Assembly: GCF_022482365.1 (NCBI RefSeq)
Contig: NZ_JAKVPE010000001.1
Span: 1,736,001 to 1,800,000, forward strand
Length of the DNA: 64,000 nucleotides
Origin: Limosilactobacillus sp.
GTDB taxonomy: Bacteria > Bacillota > Bacilli > Lactobacillales > Lactobacillaceae
Direction: 5' to 3'
Each line of letters starts with the position of its first letter. The stretch's first letter is position 1. This document shows, one piece after another, positions 12,138 to 24,716 of this stretch. Both the position numbers and the translations under genes were made by a program. The notes under the pieces were generated by a model, which was not told the DNA's origin, searched no databases, and saw only the letters and a program-made list of their open reading frames with translations.

Positions 12138-13547
12138 ATGAATATTCAAGCGCGCCGGCATGTCCGCCATCCCAAACTGGCGATGGTCAGCATGCTCCTG
12201 GGGGCCTTCGTGGGAATGCTCAGTGAAACCTCGCTGAACATCGCCCTGCCTAAACTGATGGCGTCCCTCAACGTCAACACCGCGACCATCCAGTGGCTGG
12301 TGACCGGCTACATGCTGGTCATCGGGATCATTCTGCCGCTGTCGAGCCTGATCTCGAAGTGGTTCACCACCCGTCAGATCATCATCTTCGCCCTCAGTGA
12401 CTTCATCGTCGGGGCGATCATTTCGGCGCTAGCGGGCAACTTCCCCGTCCTTTTGATTGGCCGGATGATTCAAGGGATCGGGACCGGCTTGATTCTGCCG
12501 CTGATGTTTGCCGTGGTCCTGCAGATCTTCCCGCCGCAGAAGATCGGGGCCGTCATGGGAGTCTGCGCCCTGGTGATCATGTTCGCCCCGGCGATCGGTC
12601 CCACGCTGACTGGGCTGATCCTGGCCCAGCTTTCCTGGCACTGGATCTTTTGGCTGTTCGTGCCGTTCCTGCTGATTGCCCTCTTGTTTGCAATTAGCTC
12701 CCTGGAAAATGTCGGTCGGATCACTCGGCCCCACGTCGACGTCCTTTCAATCATCGAATCCGCGGTTGGCTGCTCCGGCCTGGTCGTTGGCGCCAGCCTC
12801 TCCAGTCGCGATGGTTGGCTCTCGGTGCCCGTTCTGGCTGCCTTGATTATCGGTCTGATTGTTCTGGGCCTGTATGTTTACCGGCAATTGCACCTGGAAA
12901 CACCAATCTTGAACCTGCGTGTTTTCAAGAATCGTTCCTTCGCGATCGGTTCAACCCTGGTAATGCTGGACTTTGGGATCATCCTGTCCGCCATGTACCT
13001 GCTGCCGATGTACATCCAAAACGGACTGTTGCTGCCAGTTGCCCTAACCGGGATCATCATGCTACCGGGTGGGGTGATCAACGCGCTGACTTCCGCCGTG
13101 GCTGGTCGACTGTACGACAGCATCGGCGCTAAAAAGCCGGCAATGCTGGGCTTTGCAATTGCCCTCGTCGGTGCGATCATGCTGGCCTGCACCAGTACCC
13201 ATTCGTCGGTCGCCTACGTGATTGGCGCCCACGTGATCTTGATGATCGGCTGCCCGCTGGCGATGTCGCCATCCCAGACCAGCGCCCTTAACTCGCTTTC
13301 GGGCATGGAGTCGGCTGACGGCAGCACCATTCTCAACACCATGCAGCAAATTGTCGGCGCCCTGGCAACGGCCCTGGCGACCAGCTTTCTGGAGTTGGGC
13401 CGCCACTATGCCAGTGGATCCGCTGCTGTCCGTTTCACGACGGGAGCACACTGGGGCTTTTACTTTACGATTGTCCTCGTGGTTGTTGCTTTGCTGTTGA
13501 CCTTCCAGATGACGGCCAAGCCCCACAGCAGCGATTTGCAAGAATAA
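12138..13547 (+). CDS. MFS multidrug exporter, DHA2 (EmrB/QacA) type
   Basis: A 469-residue polytopic membrane protein with 13-14 hydrophobic segments. Motif A is degenerate near residues 70-80. GRMIQGIGTGLILP is the conserved TM4 region, and GPTLTGLIL in TM5 is motif C, typical of proton-driven drug antiporters. DHA2 members export drugs, dyes or bile-type compounds using the proton gradient; the substrate cannot be read from sequence. GGAGGA lies 13 bp upstream of ATG 12138, slightly far. It is monocistronic and shares a terminator with the convergent hydrolase. The 207 bp upstream are AT-rich with no obvious operator. Confidence 0.9.
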   Translation: MNIQARRHVRHPKLAMVSMLLGAFVGMLSETSLNIALPKLMASLNVNTATIQWLVTGYMLVIGIILPLSSLISKWFTTRQIIIFALSDFIVGAIISALAGNFPVLLIGRMIQGIGTGLILPLMFAVVLQIFPPQKIGAVMGVCALVIMFAPAIGPTLTGLILAQLSWHWIFWLFVPFLLIALLFAISSLENVGRITRPHVDVLSIIESAVGCSGLVVGASLSSRDGWLSVPVLAALIIGLIVLGLYVYRQLHLETPILNLRVFKNRSFAIGSTLVMLDFGIILSAMYLLPMYIQNGLLLPVALTGIIMLPGGVINALTSAVAGRLYDSIGAKKPAMLGFAIALVGAIMLACTSTHSSVAYVIGAHVILMIGCPLAMSPSQTSALNSLSGMESADGSTILNTMQQIVGALATALATSFLELGRHYASGSAAVRFTTGAHWGFYFTIVLVVVALLLTFQMTAKPHSSDLQE

Positions 13548-13553
13548 AAAATG

Positions 13554-13594
13554 GAGTAGGATTGAACTCGTTTTCGGGCAATCCTACTCTTATT
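13554..13594. terminator. Shared terminator of MFS exporter and convergent hydrolase
   Basis: GAGTAGGATTG pairs perfectly with CAATCCTACTC (13579-13589), followed by a T-rich tract; the upstream A run allows minus-strand termination. Confidence 0.85.
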
Positions 13595-13595
13595 T

Positions 13596-14138
13596 TTATT
13601 TAGCAAGCCGTTGCAGTTCCTTCAACGCCAGTGGAAATTGGGTGAAGCCGTCGCTGGTGAGAAAATGCCCGCCCGTTTCCTGGACGATCAGCTTGGCGTG
13701 GATGTGGTGGGCAACCTGAATGCTGTTCTTGTACGGGGCGATCGGATCATTCTTGGCGGCGATCACCGTTGCCTTGCTGACTTTGGGCGCGATTTGTCCG
13801 TAGTCGGGTGCCGGCTGCATGAAAACATCCAGTTCCGGATAGGTTGGCAGGCCTTGGTCGAAGGCCCCGACCAAGAGGAGGCGGGCATCCTTGATCTGGT
13901 GGCGTTCAATAAAGCGGAGCGCGGTGATGCAGCCGAGACTGTGGGCCACCAGGATCAGTCCGTCGGTCGGCTTGATCTGATCGTCAACCGCCGCATTCCA
14001 AGCGTCCCGCTGTGGGTTGAACGGTTCCGGCAGCCAGAGCCGGTCGAGTTGGATTGTGGGTGCCGCTGCCTGTTCTAACCAGGGGAACCAGTCGTCGTCA
14101 CGGGTTGAGGTGCCGTGGATGAGGTAAGCTTTTGTCAT
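13596..14138 (-). CDS. RBBP9/YdeN-type serine hydrolase
   Basis: A 180-residue single-domain alpha/beta hydrolase. AYLIHGTSTRDDDWFPWLE is the oxyanion-hole region, VAHSLGC holds the nucleophile Ser (about residue 67), AKNDPIAP the acidic member and TGGHF the His, so the triad is complete. These small cytoplasmic esterases have poorly known substrates. It is convergent with the MFS exporter and divergent from the GNAT gene. ATG 14138 is preceded by GAAGGGAAA. Confidence 0.88.
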   Translation of the reverse strand: MTKAYLIHGTSTRDDDWFPWLEQAAAPTIQLDRLWLPEPFNPQRDAWNAAVDDQIKPTDGLILVAHSLGCITALRFIERHQIKDARLLLVGAFDQGLPTYPELDVFMQPAPDYGQIAPKVSKATVIAAKNDPIAPYKNSIQVAHHIHAKLIVQETGGHFLTSDGFTQFPLALKELQRLAK

Positions 14139-14238
14139 GATTTTCCCTTCTTTCGTTAGTTTAATTATGGCGCAAGGCTACCAGAATGCCAACCGATGCG
14201 ACTATAATGGGGATAATAAAATACGAAAGAGTGGTATG

Positions 14239-14829
14239 ATGTCAGAAGTTTCATTGCGGGTTGCCCGCCTGACCGACGCGGCGGCAATCCGACAGATTTA
14301 CAGTTACTATGTTCAGAACACGGCAATTACCTGCGAGGTGACGGTGCCGACGGTTGAGGAGATCACCGGACGGATGAAGAAGACCCTGCAGCACTATCCT
14401 TACCTGGTTGCCGAGCTTGACGGTCAGGTGGTTGGCTTTGCCTACATCGGCCCGGCCAATCCGCGTGAGGCCTACCAATGGACGGTTGAGACCTCAATTT
14501 ATGTGGACCGGGAGTGCCGTGGCCACCGGATCGGCACCCGCCTGTACGACGCGCTGGAGGAACTCTGCCGGCGGATGCACTTCGTCAACATGACGGCTCA
14601 TATCGTCTATCCGCACGACGACCAGCCCGACCAGTACCTGACCCTCGCCAGCCCAAAGTTCCATGAGTACTACGGCTACAAGCTGGCGGGCCGCTTTGAT
14701 CGCAACGTCTACAAGTTCGATAAGTGGTACGACATGATCTGGATGGAGAAGAGCATCGCGGATCACACGCAGGCACCGACAGCACCACTCGACTTCGCGG
14801 ACGTGGCGGATGACTTCTTTGCAAAATAA
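14239..14829 (+). CDS. GNAT N-acetyltransferase, phosphinothricin acetyltransferase-like
   Basis: A 196-residue protein of the GNAT fold. VARLTDAAAIRQIYSYYV is the N-terminal strand-helix, VGFAYIGP is strand 4, and RGHRIGTRLYDAL is the acetyl-CoA pyrophosphate loop (R-G-x-x-I-G). The order and YVQNTAITCEVTVPT resemble the Pat/YncA subgroup, which acetylates methionine sulfone/sulfoximine-type amines. The C-terminal 30 residues extend beyond the usual domain. The longer frame to 14137 has no ribosome site, while GAAAGAG precedes ATG 14236/14239; the choice between these two is uncertain. Confidence 0.83.
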   Translation: MSEVSLRVARLTDAAAIRQIYSYYVQNTAITCEVTVPTVEEITGRMKKTLQHYPYLVAELDGQVVGFAYIGPANPREAYQWTVETSIYVDRECRGHRIGTRLYDALEELCRRMHFVNMTAHIVYPHDDQPDQYLTLASPKFHEYYGYKLAGRFDRNVYKFDKWYDMIWMEKSIADHTQAPTAPLDFADVADDFFAK

Positions 14830-14834
14830 AAGGC

Positions 14835-14955
14835 GGTGGGACAGAACTCGCTAGCGAGTTCGTCTTCCCACCCCCGCGAGGCTGGCTAGGCGTTCCGGGC
14901 GTTGATTTATCAACGTTCGGAATCCAGCCAGCTACCGCGCTGTAGCATTTACAGC
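14835..14955. repeat. Compact three-hairpin intergenic element
   Basis: Three consecutive inverted repeats fill the gap between the GNAT gene and the tRNA terminator. The first is GGTGGGA/TCCCACC enclosing the perfect palindrome AACTCGCTAGCGAGTT (14835-14872). The second is a long imperfect stem (14881-14932) with GCTGGCT/AGCCAGC ends. The third is GCTGTA/TACAGC (14939-14955). There is no T run, so it is not a plain terminator. It could be a miniature repeat element or a structured 3' UTR. Confidence 0.6.
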
Positions 14956-14969
14956 TATATAAAAGCAAA

Positions 14970-14993
14970 GAGGCTGGGTTAATTCCCAGCCTC
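14970..14993 (-). terminator. Terminator of tRNA-Ala
   Basis: GAGGCTGGG pairs perfectly with CCCAGCCTC; on the minus strand it is followed by TTTGCTTTT. Confidence 0.85.
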
Positions 14994-14999
14994 CAATTA

Positions 15000-15072
15000 T
15001 GGACCATGCGAGATTCGAACTCGCGACCTCCTGCATGCGAAGCAGACATTCTCCCAACTGAACTAATGGCCC
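15000..15072 (-). tRNA. tRNA-Ala (anticodon CGC)
   Basis: The 73-nt cloverleaf has acceptor stem GGGCCAT/ATGGTCC with the G3-U70 wobble that identifies alanine tRNAs, anticodon loop TTCGCAT (anticodon CGC), and T arm with GTTCGAATC. The discriminator base is A; CCA is not encoded. It is a single-gene transcript with its own promoter and terminator. Confidence 0.95.
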
Positions 15073-15084
15073 GTTACGGATCCT

Positions 15085-15114
15085 ATTATAGCAGGTTAAT
15101 TGAAAATGAGTTAA
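15085..15114 (-). promoter_or_regulatory. tRNA-Ala promoter
   Basis: Minus-strand TATAAT (15090-15085) lies 12 bp before the tRNA, with TTAACT 18 bp upstream of it. Confidence 0.65.
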
Positions 15115-15142
15115 TATTAATTCCGTAAAGGGGGATGAAAAG

Positions 15143-15667
15143 ATGAGCAATGAGCAGATTAAGGTTGCCGACCAGGACGATCTCAACGCCCTGGCTGACC
15201 TCTATAAGGCGATTTGCGACCACCAGCCACTGGATCAGTACGGCGCTGATTGGACCTGGGGTGAGTACCCGAGCGTCGATGGCTTGCGACAGATGATTGA
15301 TGATGCCCAGGTACTGGTCGCCTACCAGGACGGCCAGGCAATTGGTGCCGGGGTCCTGACGACCGGGGAGGATTATCCCCAGGTTGACTGGCCAACCCCG
15401 GCGGACAACGACGAGATTGGCGTGCTGCACCTCTTTGGCGTTCGCCCAAAGTATCGGGGAACCGGCATTGCCTCCAAGCTGTTGCAGGCGATTTTGCAGC
15501 AAGCAAAGACTGTTGGCAAGCGGGTCATTCACCTGGATGTGTTGGATGGCAACCTGCCGTCTGAAAAGCTATATGTAAAAAACGGCTTTCGAGTAGTCCA
15601 GTCGCTGACGCTTCATTATGATGACATCGGCGATCAGGATGCCAAAGTTTTGGAATACCAGTTGTAA
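15143..15667 (+). CDS. GNAT-family N-acetyltransferase
   Basis: The 174-residue protein contains a GNAT domain. VAYQDGQAIGAGVLT is strands 2-3, VLHLFGVRPKYRGTGIASKLL is strand 4 with the acetyl-CoA loop (R-G-T-G-I-A), and LDVLDGNLPSEKLYVKNGF is the C-terminal helix with the KLYxKxGF block. Such enzymes acetylate amines on small molecules or proteins; the substrate is unknown. AAAGGGGGA is a strong ribosome site before ATG 15143. It is divergent from tRNA-Ala, and the two promoters share about 70 bp. Confidence 0.88.
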   Translation: MSNEQIKVADQDDLNALADLYKAICDHQPLDQYGADWTWGEYPSVDGLRQMIDDAQVLVAYQDGQAIGAGVLTTGEDYPQVDWPTPADNDEIGVLHLFGVRPKYRGTGIASKLLQAILQQAKTVGKRVIHLDVLDGNLPSEKLYVKNGFRVVQSLTLHYDDIGDQDAKVLEYQL

Positions 15668-15673
15668 GAGGGG

Positions 15674-15710
15674 ATCAAGCACCGGAAACGGCGCCTGATT
15701 CTTTTATTTT
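15674..15710 (+). terminator. Terminator after the GNAT gene
   Basis: Imperfect hairpin ATCAAGCACCG/CGGCGCCTGAT followed by a T-rich tract. Confidence 0.6.
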
Positions 15711-15731
15711 GGCCGAATTAACAATTTAGCC

Positions 15732-15760
15732 TTGCAAATCAGAAGAAAAGCTCCTATAGT
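15732..15760 (+). promoter_or_regulatory. rRNA operon 2 promoter P1
   Basis: TTGCAA and TATAGT, spacer 17 bp, at the position equivalent to operon 1 P1. The downstream leader is only partly conserved between the two operons until about 15970, then almost identical. Confidence 0.7.
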
Positions 15761-16063
15761 ATTTAACTGTTGTGTTTCTACTAACGCAACTAAGTTTTAG
15801 CTAGACCAAAGTTGACCACTACTGACTGTCAAGGATAATTACTTGATAGCTGGTTTGGAAAACTACATGAAAAAACAATCATGTTTATTCTTGATTATTT
15901 AATACGGACTAGTTATAATAGACAACGCTGCTTGAGGATTACAGCGATTTGTTTTAAGAAATTAAAATTGATTGTTGACTTCTGATGGCGGAATTGATAT
16001 TATAAATAAGCTGACTTCTTCGGCAAGGCCAATTACTTGCTTGATGATTAATCAAAAAAGTTC

Positions 16064-16093
16064 TTGACTTACTGATAAGTTAGATGCTATAAT
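16064..16093 (+). promoter_or_regulatory. rRNA operon 2 promoter P2
   Basis: TTGACT and TATAAT, spacer 18 bp, about 180 bp before 16S, conserved with operon 1. Confidence 0.75.
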
Positions 16094-16269
16094 GGTGATG
16101 CTGATTAGCTACTTGTCAATCAGCACGGTAGACCTTTGAAAACTGAACAAAGTTTCGACGAATCAAATGTGTAGGGTCTTCAATCACTTTGGTGATTTGA
16201 AGCAAAACATTTGCGAAGTCAATTCGCTTAATAACTTTTAATTTGAGAGCTATCTCAAATTCTTATATT

Positions 16270-20979
<4,710 letters not shown>

Positions 20980-21055
20980 AGAAGAGCGGTTAGGTTTATT
21001 GAAGAAATGGATATTGTTTAGTTTTGAGAGCACAAGCTCTCACCCGAGAGGGTAG

Positions 21056-21173
21056 TGTGGTGATGATGGCTTGAAGGATACACCTGTTCCCATGCCGAAC
21101 ACAGCAGTTAAGCTTCAACACGCCGAAAGTAGTTGGGGGATCGCTCCCTGCGAGGATAGGACGTTGCCACGCT
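21056..21173 (+). rRNA. rrf: 5S ribosomal RNA, operon 2
   Basis: About 118 nt, one visible change from the operon 1 copy (TCAACACGCC instead of TCAATACGCC). No tRNA cluster follows. Confidence 0.95.
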
Positions 21174-21183
21174 AACTAGTAAA

Positions 21184-21216
21184 GGAGCAGCAATTTCGGT
21201 TGTTGCTTCTTTTTTG
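21184..21216 (+). terminator. rRNA operon 2 terminator
   Basis: GGAGCAGCAA pairs with TTGTTGCTTC, then a run of Ts. The sequence is unrelated to the operon 1 terminator. Confidence 0.85.
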
Positions 21217-21280
21217 TTTTAAATCTGTATTAAATCGTCCCCGACAAGCGTAAACTAAAATTACGAAGGAGGGACTTGGG

Positions 21281-22111
21281 ATGGAAAAGGCAGTCAATTT
21301 TGATTACTCAGCGCAGCCGGACAGCTTGCTTAGTATTACCTCGGTGGGACGTTCAGACACCATGGCAGGTCACCAGTACGGTCCGGCAGTCCGTCCCTAC
21401 TACCTGTTTCACTATATTTTGTCCGGTTCGGGGACCTTTCGCGTTAATGGAATTCGGTATCACCTTCACGCCGGTCAGGGATTCTTCATCGCCCCGAACT
21501 GTCAGACCGATTACGAGGCGGATGATGTCACTCCGTGGTCCTACATCTGGCTGGGCTTTACCGGTGCCTATGCCCAGGAAGTGATTAATCAGCTGGCGAT
21601 ATCTGCGGAAAATCCCGTCTACAGCAATTCCCACTACTATGAGCTTGCCAACTGCGTCAATCAGATTATCCAACACCGGCCCGTCACGGTTGCCAATAAT
21701 CTCCTGGCTAATAGCTACTTGCTTCGCTTCCTCAGCCTGATCGCCGATTCGACCATCGTTTCGAGGCAACAGACCCAGCAGAAGAATTCCTACGTAGACC
21801 GGGCGATCGACTACCTGGCTAACCACATTGCGACGGCCTCGGCCGATCAACTGGCCCGGGCAGTGAACCTCGATCGGAGCTACCTCACCACGTTGTTTAA
21901 GCAGGTGACCGATCTGACGCCCGGCCAGTACATTCGTAACTTTCGGATCACCAAGGCCCGCCACCTGCTGGAATCGACGACCCTGCCCGTGGAAAAGATT
22001 GCCACACTCTGTGGTTACACCCATGCTAATTCGTTTGCGCGGATTTTTAAGCAGACGTACGGTTTGTCGCCGCGGGCCTACCGGAAACAAGTGGAAAAAG
22101 AATTGAAATAA
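21281..22111 (+). CDS. AraC-family transcriptional regulator with cupin sensor
   Basis: The 276-residue protein has an N-terminal AraC-type cupin domain (residues about 15-155; HYILSGSGTFRVNG and HAGQGFFIAP), which usually binds a sugar or small ligand. A C-terminal double HTH follows (residues about 175-275; LARAVNLDRSYLTTLFKQVT and the signature IATLCGYTHANSFARIFKQT). This layout matches sugar-responsive activators such as MsmR/RafR. GGAGGGA precedes ATG 21281. No sugar genes are adjacent; the gene ends at the first copy of the 48-bp terminator repeat, so its target may be elsewhere or lost. Confidence 0.9.
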   Translation: MEKAVNFDYSAQPDSLLSITSVGRSDTMAGHQYGPAVRPYYLFHYILSGSGTFRVNGIRYHLHAGQGFFIAPNCQTDYEADDVTPWSYIWLGFTGAYAQEVINQLAISAENPVYSNSHYYELANCVNQIIQHRPVTVANNLLANSYLLRFLSLIADSTIVSRQQTQQKNSYVDRAIDYLANHIATASADQLARAVNLDRSYLTTLFKQVTDLTPGQYIRNFRITKARHLLESTTLPVEKIATLCGYTHANSFARIFKQTYGLSPRAYRKQVEKELK

Positions 22112-22112
22112 T

Positions 22113-22160
22113 AAAAGCGTTTAGTGAATCAATCGCAGGTTCACTAAACGCTTTTTGCTA
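22113..22160. repeat. 48-bp terminator repeat, copy 1
   Basis: A hairpin terminator with AAAAGCGTTTAGTGAA/TTCACTAAACGCTTTT arms and an 11-bp loop, active in both directions. It is identical over 48 bp to 23732-23779. This copy ends the AraC gene and also faces the minus-strand TetR gene. Confidence 0.9.
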
Positions 22161-22175
22161 CGATGAATGATCGTA

Positions 22176-22769
22176 TCAGATGAATTTCATGGAGACTTGA
22201 TCTGGCTTTTCTGAATGCTCGGCAATTACCGTAGCAAGCCCGTCTACGAGGACACGTCTCACAAGGGCAACAGCCGAGTCGGCGTCAAAATGCTTTCCCT
22301 TACTGTACCAGGAGACGTAGAATGACAAACCCGACATGATAGCAAAATCAAAAACATATTCCATATCCTGATCAGTTGGTGGAATGGCGAATACTTTAAA
22401 ATAATAGGGCTTTAATGCTTCTTTGATTTTGACGGCGAAATGCGGATCGCCATTTTCACTCAGAAGATACCACAAAATTTCGCCGCTCTCTTCATTGATG
22501 CGGGTAAAAGAGTGGATAAACGCTGCCGTTAGACTTTCGGTTGAGCTTAATGTGAAAATTTTAGTAAGTGAAGCAATCAGCCGATCTTCCGTTTGATCTC
22601 TAAGGTCGTAGATATCCGAGTAATATTCATAAAAAGTGCTACGGTGATAACCCGCACAGGAACAGATATCTTTGACCGAGATGCGGGTAAATTCTTTTTC
22701 CCGGCAAAGCTTAAAAAGAGCAGTGGTAAAGTTTCCCTTTGTAATCCTGCGTTTCTCTTGTTGTTTCAT
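22176..22769 (-). CDS. TetR/AcrR-family regulator
   Basis: A 197-residue protein. The N-terminal HTH (residues about 10-56) has ISVKDICSCAGYHRSTFYEY, the TetR recognition helix with the usual T-F-Y-x-Y/H-F ending. The rest is an all-helical ligand domain of unknown specificity. It is divergent from the unknown gene at 22914, with two inverted repeats between them, so it probably represses itself and that gene. Base composition is more AT-rich than the flanking AraC and YczE-like genes, in line with acquisition as a unit. Confidence 0.9.
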   Translation of the reverse strand: MKQQEKRRITKGNFTTALFKLCREKEFTRISVKDICSCAGYHRSTFYEYYSDIYDLRDQTEDRLIASLTKIFTLSSTESLTAAFIHSFTRINEESGEILWYLLSENGDPHFAVKIKEALKPYYFKVFAIPPTDQDMEYVFDFAIMSGLSFYVSWYSKGKHFDADSAVALVRRVLVDGLATVIAEHSEKPDQVSMKFI

Positions 22770-22788
22770 GATGGCCTCCTAAAATCCG

Positions 22789-22861
22789 ACAGTCTTGCGA
22801 CGACTGTACGTTGTTTCTCCATATGGCAGGCTTTATATTGTAATTGTACGACAGGTTGTCG
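22789..22861. promoter_or_regulatory. TetR operator candidates
   Basis: The divergent intergenic region holds ACAGTC-N7-GACTGT (22789-22807) and CGACAGGTTGTCG (22849-22861), related inverted repeats sharing GACAG/CTGTC-type half-sites. Spacing on both sides of the promoter region fits repressor binding. This is inferred from symmetry only. Confidence 0.5.
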
Positions 22862-22913
22862 GAAGTTTTGCAACATTAATTCAAAAATTATCATCTAAAT
22901 GGAGGGTTTAATC

Positions 22914-23687
22914 ATGTTCAATTGTAAAGCAGTTATTAACGATCAGACCTACACGCCGGAACTTCTCGAATGGATTTTTTATCAACGAACAATTTATACA
23001 CTTCACGAAATGAAACGCTTGGGGGCAGAAATCAAGGACGGCAATCGGATCCTCTCTGACAGCGACATCAATTTCCTTGGAATGAAGGATGCCAAGAGAA
23101 TTTCCATTGCTGTTCGGCAAGAACTTGGCATTGAAGGCGTTAAAAAATTGTATGCCGATGCGCTTAAAAACTCTGATGCATTTTGGAAAAATATTCATAG
23201 TCAGAGTGGCAAAGCAACAGCGGCTAAAGAGGCTTATACCTATCTGAAAATTGAGGGAATTACAATGCAGGACATGCAAAAAGTCGTCCGTGCTTCAGGT
23301 AGTGAAGGGGATACCATCGGCTACGTTTCACATCCAGAACATTTCTTTGTTACGGCGGATGCCGAGGGGAACAGAGGAATGGAAACAATGGGGATGTATG
23401 GGGAACCCGTGGATGAGATTGTCGTTTTTGATCAGTCCCTGGATATTCCCAAGGGAAAAGATCCTGAATATCCACTGGCAATGACAAGCTATACGAAACT
23501 GGCCTCAGATGGCACGCCAACCGGCATTCGGATCTTGAACCAGTTTAAACCGGCCGACAATGGACTCGAATTAAAACTCAGCATCTTCTTCCCAGAGAAG
23601 ACCCCGGACGAAATGGTCTTTGGGCACGAGGTTCATCTCGCAATCGAGTTTTACGAAATGGCCAAGCAAGTGTATGCTACTAAGTAA
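22914..23687 (+). CDS. Unknown 257-residue soluble protein
   Basis: No family is recognised. The ATG at 22914 is preferred because the upstream in-frame ATG at 22899 overlaps the ribosome site GGAGGG. The N-terminal half is helical and charged; the middle has VSHPEHFFVTADAEGNRG and VDEIVVFDQSLDIPKGKDPEYP; the C-terminal half looks beta-rich (GIRILNQFKPADNGLELKLSIFFPE, read as two adjacent segments). No signal peptide or membrane helix. It is divergent from a TetR gene, so probably induced by that regulator's ligand. Together the two genes form a module bracketed by the 48-bp repeats. Confidence 0.8.
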   Translation: MFNCKAVINDQTYTPELLEWIFYQRTIYTLHEMKRLGAEIKDGNRILSDSDINFLGMKDAKRISIAVRQELGIEGVKKLYADALKNSDAFWKNIHSQSGKATAAKEAYTYLKIEGITMQDMQKVVRASGSEGDTIGYVSHPEHFFVTADAEGNRGMETMGMYGEPVDEIVVFDQSLDIPKGKDPEYPLAMTSYTKLASDGTPTGIRILNQFKPADNGLELKLSIFFPEKTPDEMVFGHEVHLAIEFYEMAKQVYATK

Positions 23688-23731
23688 ATTTGCCGGTAAG
23701 AGAGGGAGTACATTGTAACGGTGCTTAGTAA

Positions 23732-23779
23732 AAAAGCGTTTAGTGAATCAATCGCAGGTTCACTAAACGCTTTTTGCTA
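23732..23779. repeat. 48-bp terminator repeat, copy 2
   Basis: Identical to 22113-22160. Its last three bases form the stop codon of the minus-strand YczE-like gene, so this copy is the original neighbour of that gene. The distance between copies is 1619 bp. Confidence 0.9.
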
Positions 23780-24400
23780 TGCCACGGCACGCTGGCCGCC
23801 TGCCAAGAGCGGTTCGGCGACGTGGGTGCGGAACCACTGGGTGAGCGGCCCCATGAAGAGGGCGGTGACGATCGTGCCCACCCCGAGGGTCACGTTGAAG
23901 AGAAAACCAACCAGGACGCAGAGGCTGTCGCTGATGATCCGGCAGTACTTGAACGGCAGGAGCTTGTACTGGTAAGCGGCGATCAGGGCAATCGCGTCGT
24001 AGGCCGAAACGCCCAGGTCGGCGGTGAAGTAGAGCGCCGCTGCCAGACAGGCGAAGACGATGGCGACTACCATCAGCGTTGCACGGAAGACAAGCCCCGG
24101 ATGCGGTGCCAGGATGTCGAGCAGGTGGTGCATTCCGTCGGCCGCCACCCCGGTGAAGAAGAGGTTAATGACCGTTGCCACGCCGATGTAGTGGCGGCGC
24201 AGGACGAAGACCAGCACCAGCAGGAGTCCGGTAAGGATTAGGTAAAAAGTTGAATAAGTAGAGCTGAAGATATTGGCGATCCCGGTGACGAAACAGGTGA
24301 AGGGATCCACGCCAAGGTCAGCCTTTTGCAGGGCACCGACGCAAAAGCCACAGAGAACAACGCCACAAAAAGCCATGATGATTCTTCGTACTTGGTACAT
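23777..24400 (-). CDS. YczE/YitT-like integral membrane protein
   Basis: A 207-residue protein with about five hydrophobic helices. The pair of D/S-LGVxxxD/T motifs (KADLGVDPFTCF near residue 27 and TADLGVSAYDAI near residue 127) is characteristic of the YczE/COG2364 family, an internally duplicated membrane protein family of unknown transport function. GGAGG precedes ATG 24400. A paralogue lies at 59070-59693, there coupled to a terpene-cyclase-like protein. The stop codon overlaps the 48-bp terminator repeat. Confidence 0.85.
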   Translation of the reverse strand: MYQVRRIIMAFCGVVLCGFCVGALQKADLGVDPFTCFVTGIANIFSSTYSTFYLILTGLLLVLVFVLRRHYIGVATVINLFFTGVAADGMHHLLDILAPHPGLVFRATLMVVAIVFACLAAALYFTADLGVSAYDAIALIAAYQYKLLPFKYCRIISDSLCVLVGFLFNVTLGVGTIVTALFMGPLTQWFRTHVAEPLLAGGQRAVA

Positions 24401-24716
24401 TTCCTACCTCCGATCTTAACCACTTGAGCAAAATATGAAAATAACAGCGGCAATCTTAACTGCTGTCATTTCCCAAACCAGAGCCTATTGTAGCGCTTTC
24501 ATCATTGAAAGAGAATAACTAAATGTTGGAGGAAATGCACATTTTGTGGACCAAAACCAATCTCTTTTTAGGGATGAGGTATAATCGCCTAGAGAAGCAC
24601 AATTAACGAAAAGGTTCAATGTCAAACACTTGCCGTTAACTGATTTTGTGTGATAATAGTTGTAAATATTAATGCTTTAATGGTCTAAACTATCGCAAAA
24701 GGGAGAATTGGTAATT
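24401..24716. other. AT-rich intergenic region with surface-protein promoter
   Basis: Between the divergent YczE-like and surface-protein genes. The best promoter toward the surface protein is TTGCCG (24630-24635) and GATAAT (24652-24657), spacer 16 bp, leaving a leader of about 55 nt. A TATAAT-like box near 24580 lacks a convincing -35. No coding frame or terminator is seen. Confidence 0.5.
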
